This document shows, one piece after another, positions 62,824 through 64,000 of a stretch of DNA of 64,000 nucleotides; the stretch's first letter is position 1, and every line of letters begins with the position of its first letter. Where the stretch lies: the NCBI GenBank assembly GCA_037178975.1, contig JASJZH010000002.1:496001-560000 (forward strand). Reading direction: 5' to 3'. The notes beneath the pieces were generated by a model, which was not told the origin of the DNA, did no database searches, and worked only from the letters and a program-made list of their open reading frames with translations. The translations under genes were made by a program, and so were the position numbers. Source of the DNA: Oscheius tipulae. Its lineage: Eukaryota > Nematoda > Chromadorea > Rhabditida > Rhabditidae.

Positions 62824-64000
62824 ATGCCCCGGGTAGTACACCTCCTACTGTTGCTCCCTCTGGCCTGGGCCATTCCCGTAGACAACGGGGTCGAAGGAGA
62901 GCCCGAAATCGAATGTGGCCCAACTTCTATCACTGTCAACTTCAACACGAGGAATCCTTTCGCCGGACACGTTTACGTCAAGGGACTTTTCGATCAGAAG
63001 GAGTGCAGAAACGATGAGGGAGGCAGACAGGTGAGCAGTCGCGCGGAGAGGATCCGATCCAGATACACCTATTCCAACGTTTCTTGAACTGCCAGTTCGG
63101 AATAAGTTTTACACCAAAATTTTCCTTCTAGTTGTTTTTTTTTCCTTCTAGTTGTTTCAATTGCTTTATGGCTGTTCTTGGACCGAAAAAATGTTTTTTC
63201 AACTTTTCGATGTTCAGCAAAGTTGTATTTTGATCCCTTTTCCAAATTCGCAGAACATTGCCAAATGAGAAAATGACATCTTGAGGCTTAAAATATACGA
63301 TCCAGCTAGAGGTTCAGGTAGATAGTACACTCAGAATATTCCAGAACGTTGAGAGATTGAGAGAGAGAAACACACACACACACACACACACACACTGAGA
63401 GTTTCTCATTTCAGGTAGCCGGAATCGAGCTTGCCTTCGACAGCTGTAACGTCGCCCGTACCCGCTCTCTTAATCCCAGAGGAGTCTTCGTCTCTACCAC
63501 AGTCGTCGTCTCTTTCCATCCACAGTTTGTGACCAAAGTTGACAGGTCAGTCTCTCTGCCTCTCTCTCTCTCTCACTGTTACTGTTTCTAGAGCCTACCG
63601 CATCCAATGTTTCTACATGGAGGCTGACAAGACTGTCTCTACCAACATCGAGGTCTCTGACCTGACTACTGTCTTCCAGACACAGGTTGTGCCTATGCCA
63701 ATCTGCAAGTACGAACTTCTCAATGGGGGACCTACTGGGGAGCCAGTCCAGTTTGCGACCATTGGTCAGCAGGTAAGAAAGAATAGAGTGACAGTAACAA
63801 TGACAGTGCCTGAACTCTGTGCTCATACTCTTTTAGATCTACCACAAGTGGACTTGCGACTCTGAGACCCAGGATACCTTCTGCGCTGTAGTTCACAGCT
63901 GTACCGTCGATGACGGAAATGGAGATACTGTCCAGATCCTGGATGAGGACGGTTGTGCTCTTGACCGCTTCCTGTTGAACAATCTCGAGTATCCGACTGA
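62824..64000 (+). CDS. Cuticlin, ZP-domain, cut-1-like (copy 2, runs off window)
   Basis: Exons 62824-63030, 63415-63545, 63592-63772, 63837-64000 (continues). Signal peptide MPRVVHLLLLLPLAWA. Same module order as the upstream copy, e.g. VEGEPEIECGPTSITVNFNT, VAGIELAFDSCNVARTRSLN, ADKTVSTNIEVSDLTT, IYHKWTCDSETQDTFCAVVH. Protein identity to copy 1 is roughly 85-90% by eye, so this is a tandem duplication. The exon 63592-63772 is continuous across FQTQVVPMPIC, where copy 1 has an intron. Intron 1 has a fold-back repeat and a (CA)n tract (63372-63396). The transmembrane and tail exons lie beyond the window. Confidence 0.94.
63205..63265. repeat. AAAGTTGTAG fold-back family copy
   Basis: GATGTTCAGCAAAGTTGTAT and, opposite, CCAAATTCGCAGAACATTGC in intron 1 of cuticlin copy 2. 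Weaker stem than other members. Confidence 0.6.

Overview
The window is nuclear DNA of a nematode. It holds about 18 multi-exon protein genes with mostly short introns (roughly 35-150 bp, ending TTTCAG or similar). Content typical of nematodes includes an SXP/RAL-2 (DUF148) secreted protein, two tandem cut-1-like cuticlins, C-type lectin-domain secreted proteins, an amidated neuropeptide precursor with KR cleavage sites, tryptophan hydroxylase and an FCHO F-BAR protein. Many introns are packed with degenerate TCTCTGTCTC runs. No species can be named from the sequence alone, and all gene models below are hand-spliced.

Layout. 1-2.2 kb: 3' part of an FCHO gene (-). 3.0 kb: tRNA-Phe. 3.8-4.7 kb: C-type lectin (+). 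4.9-10.1 kb: tryptophan hydroxylase (-), whose 2.5 kb intron 12 holds an SXP/RAL-2 gene on the opposite strand. 10.6-11.9 kb: Thr-rich C-type lectin (-). 12.0 kb: galectin remnant. 12.9-18.3 kb: large kinase/zinc-finger gene with one frame break and internal duplications. 18.4-20.5 kb: debris (a large fold-back repeat, a HIP1R-like I/LWEQ fragment, a partial copy of the kinase gene). 20.5-23.5 kb: gene-poor. 23.6-24.4 kb: PP/OK-like neuropeptide. 25.6-26.8 kb: Ctr copper transporter. 27.1-28.9 kb: CYP2-type P450. 29.0 kb: second, identical tRNA-Phe. 30.7-33.6 kb: unknown secreted, C-terminally anchored protein. 34.7-38.0 kb: cortactin. 38.2-39.1 kb: BTB protein (-). 40.0-40.9 kb: PDE6-delta (-). 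42.4-46.4 kb: PP2C-like (-). 49.7-51.2 kb: TFIIE-beta. 51.3-54.0 kb: D-2-hydroxyglutarate dehydrogenase. 54.0-55.9 kb: secreted nucleoside hydrolase (-). 56.5-59.4 kb: ankyrin protein. 59.5-61.3 kb and 62.8 kb to the window end: tandem cuticlins.

The genes do not form a pathway. They are a mix of housekeeping genes (TFIIE-beta, D2HGDH, PDE6D), cytoskeleton/endocytosis genes (FCHO, HIP1R fragment, cortactin), neuronal genes (TPH, neuropeptide) and cuticle/secreted genes. Several secreted-protein genes have a TATA box only 30-45 nt upstream of the ATG.

The most unusual signal is in the non-coding DNA. At least five related fold-back elements have terminal inverted repeats, and the fuller copies carry two head-to-head tRNA-like modules. 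In addition there are at least eight solitary tRNA-like B-box sequences, a second fold-back family built on an AAAGTTGTAG stem, and a duplicated, structured segment that could encode a small nuclear-type RNA.
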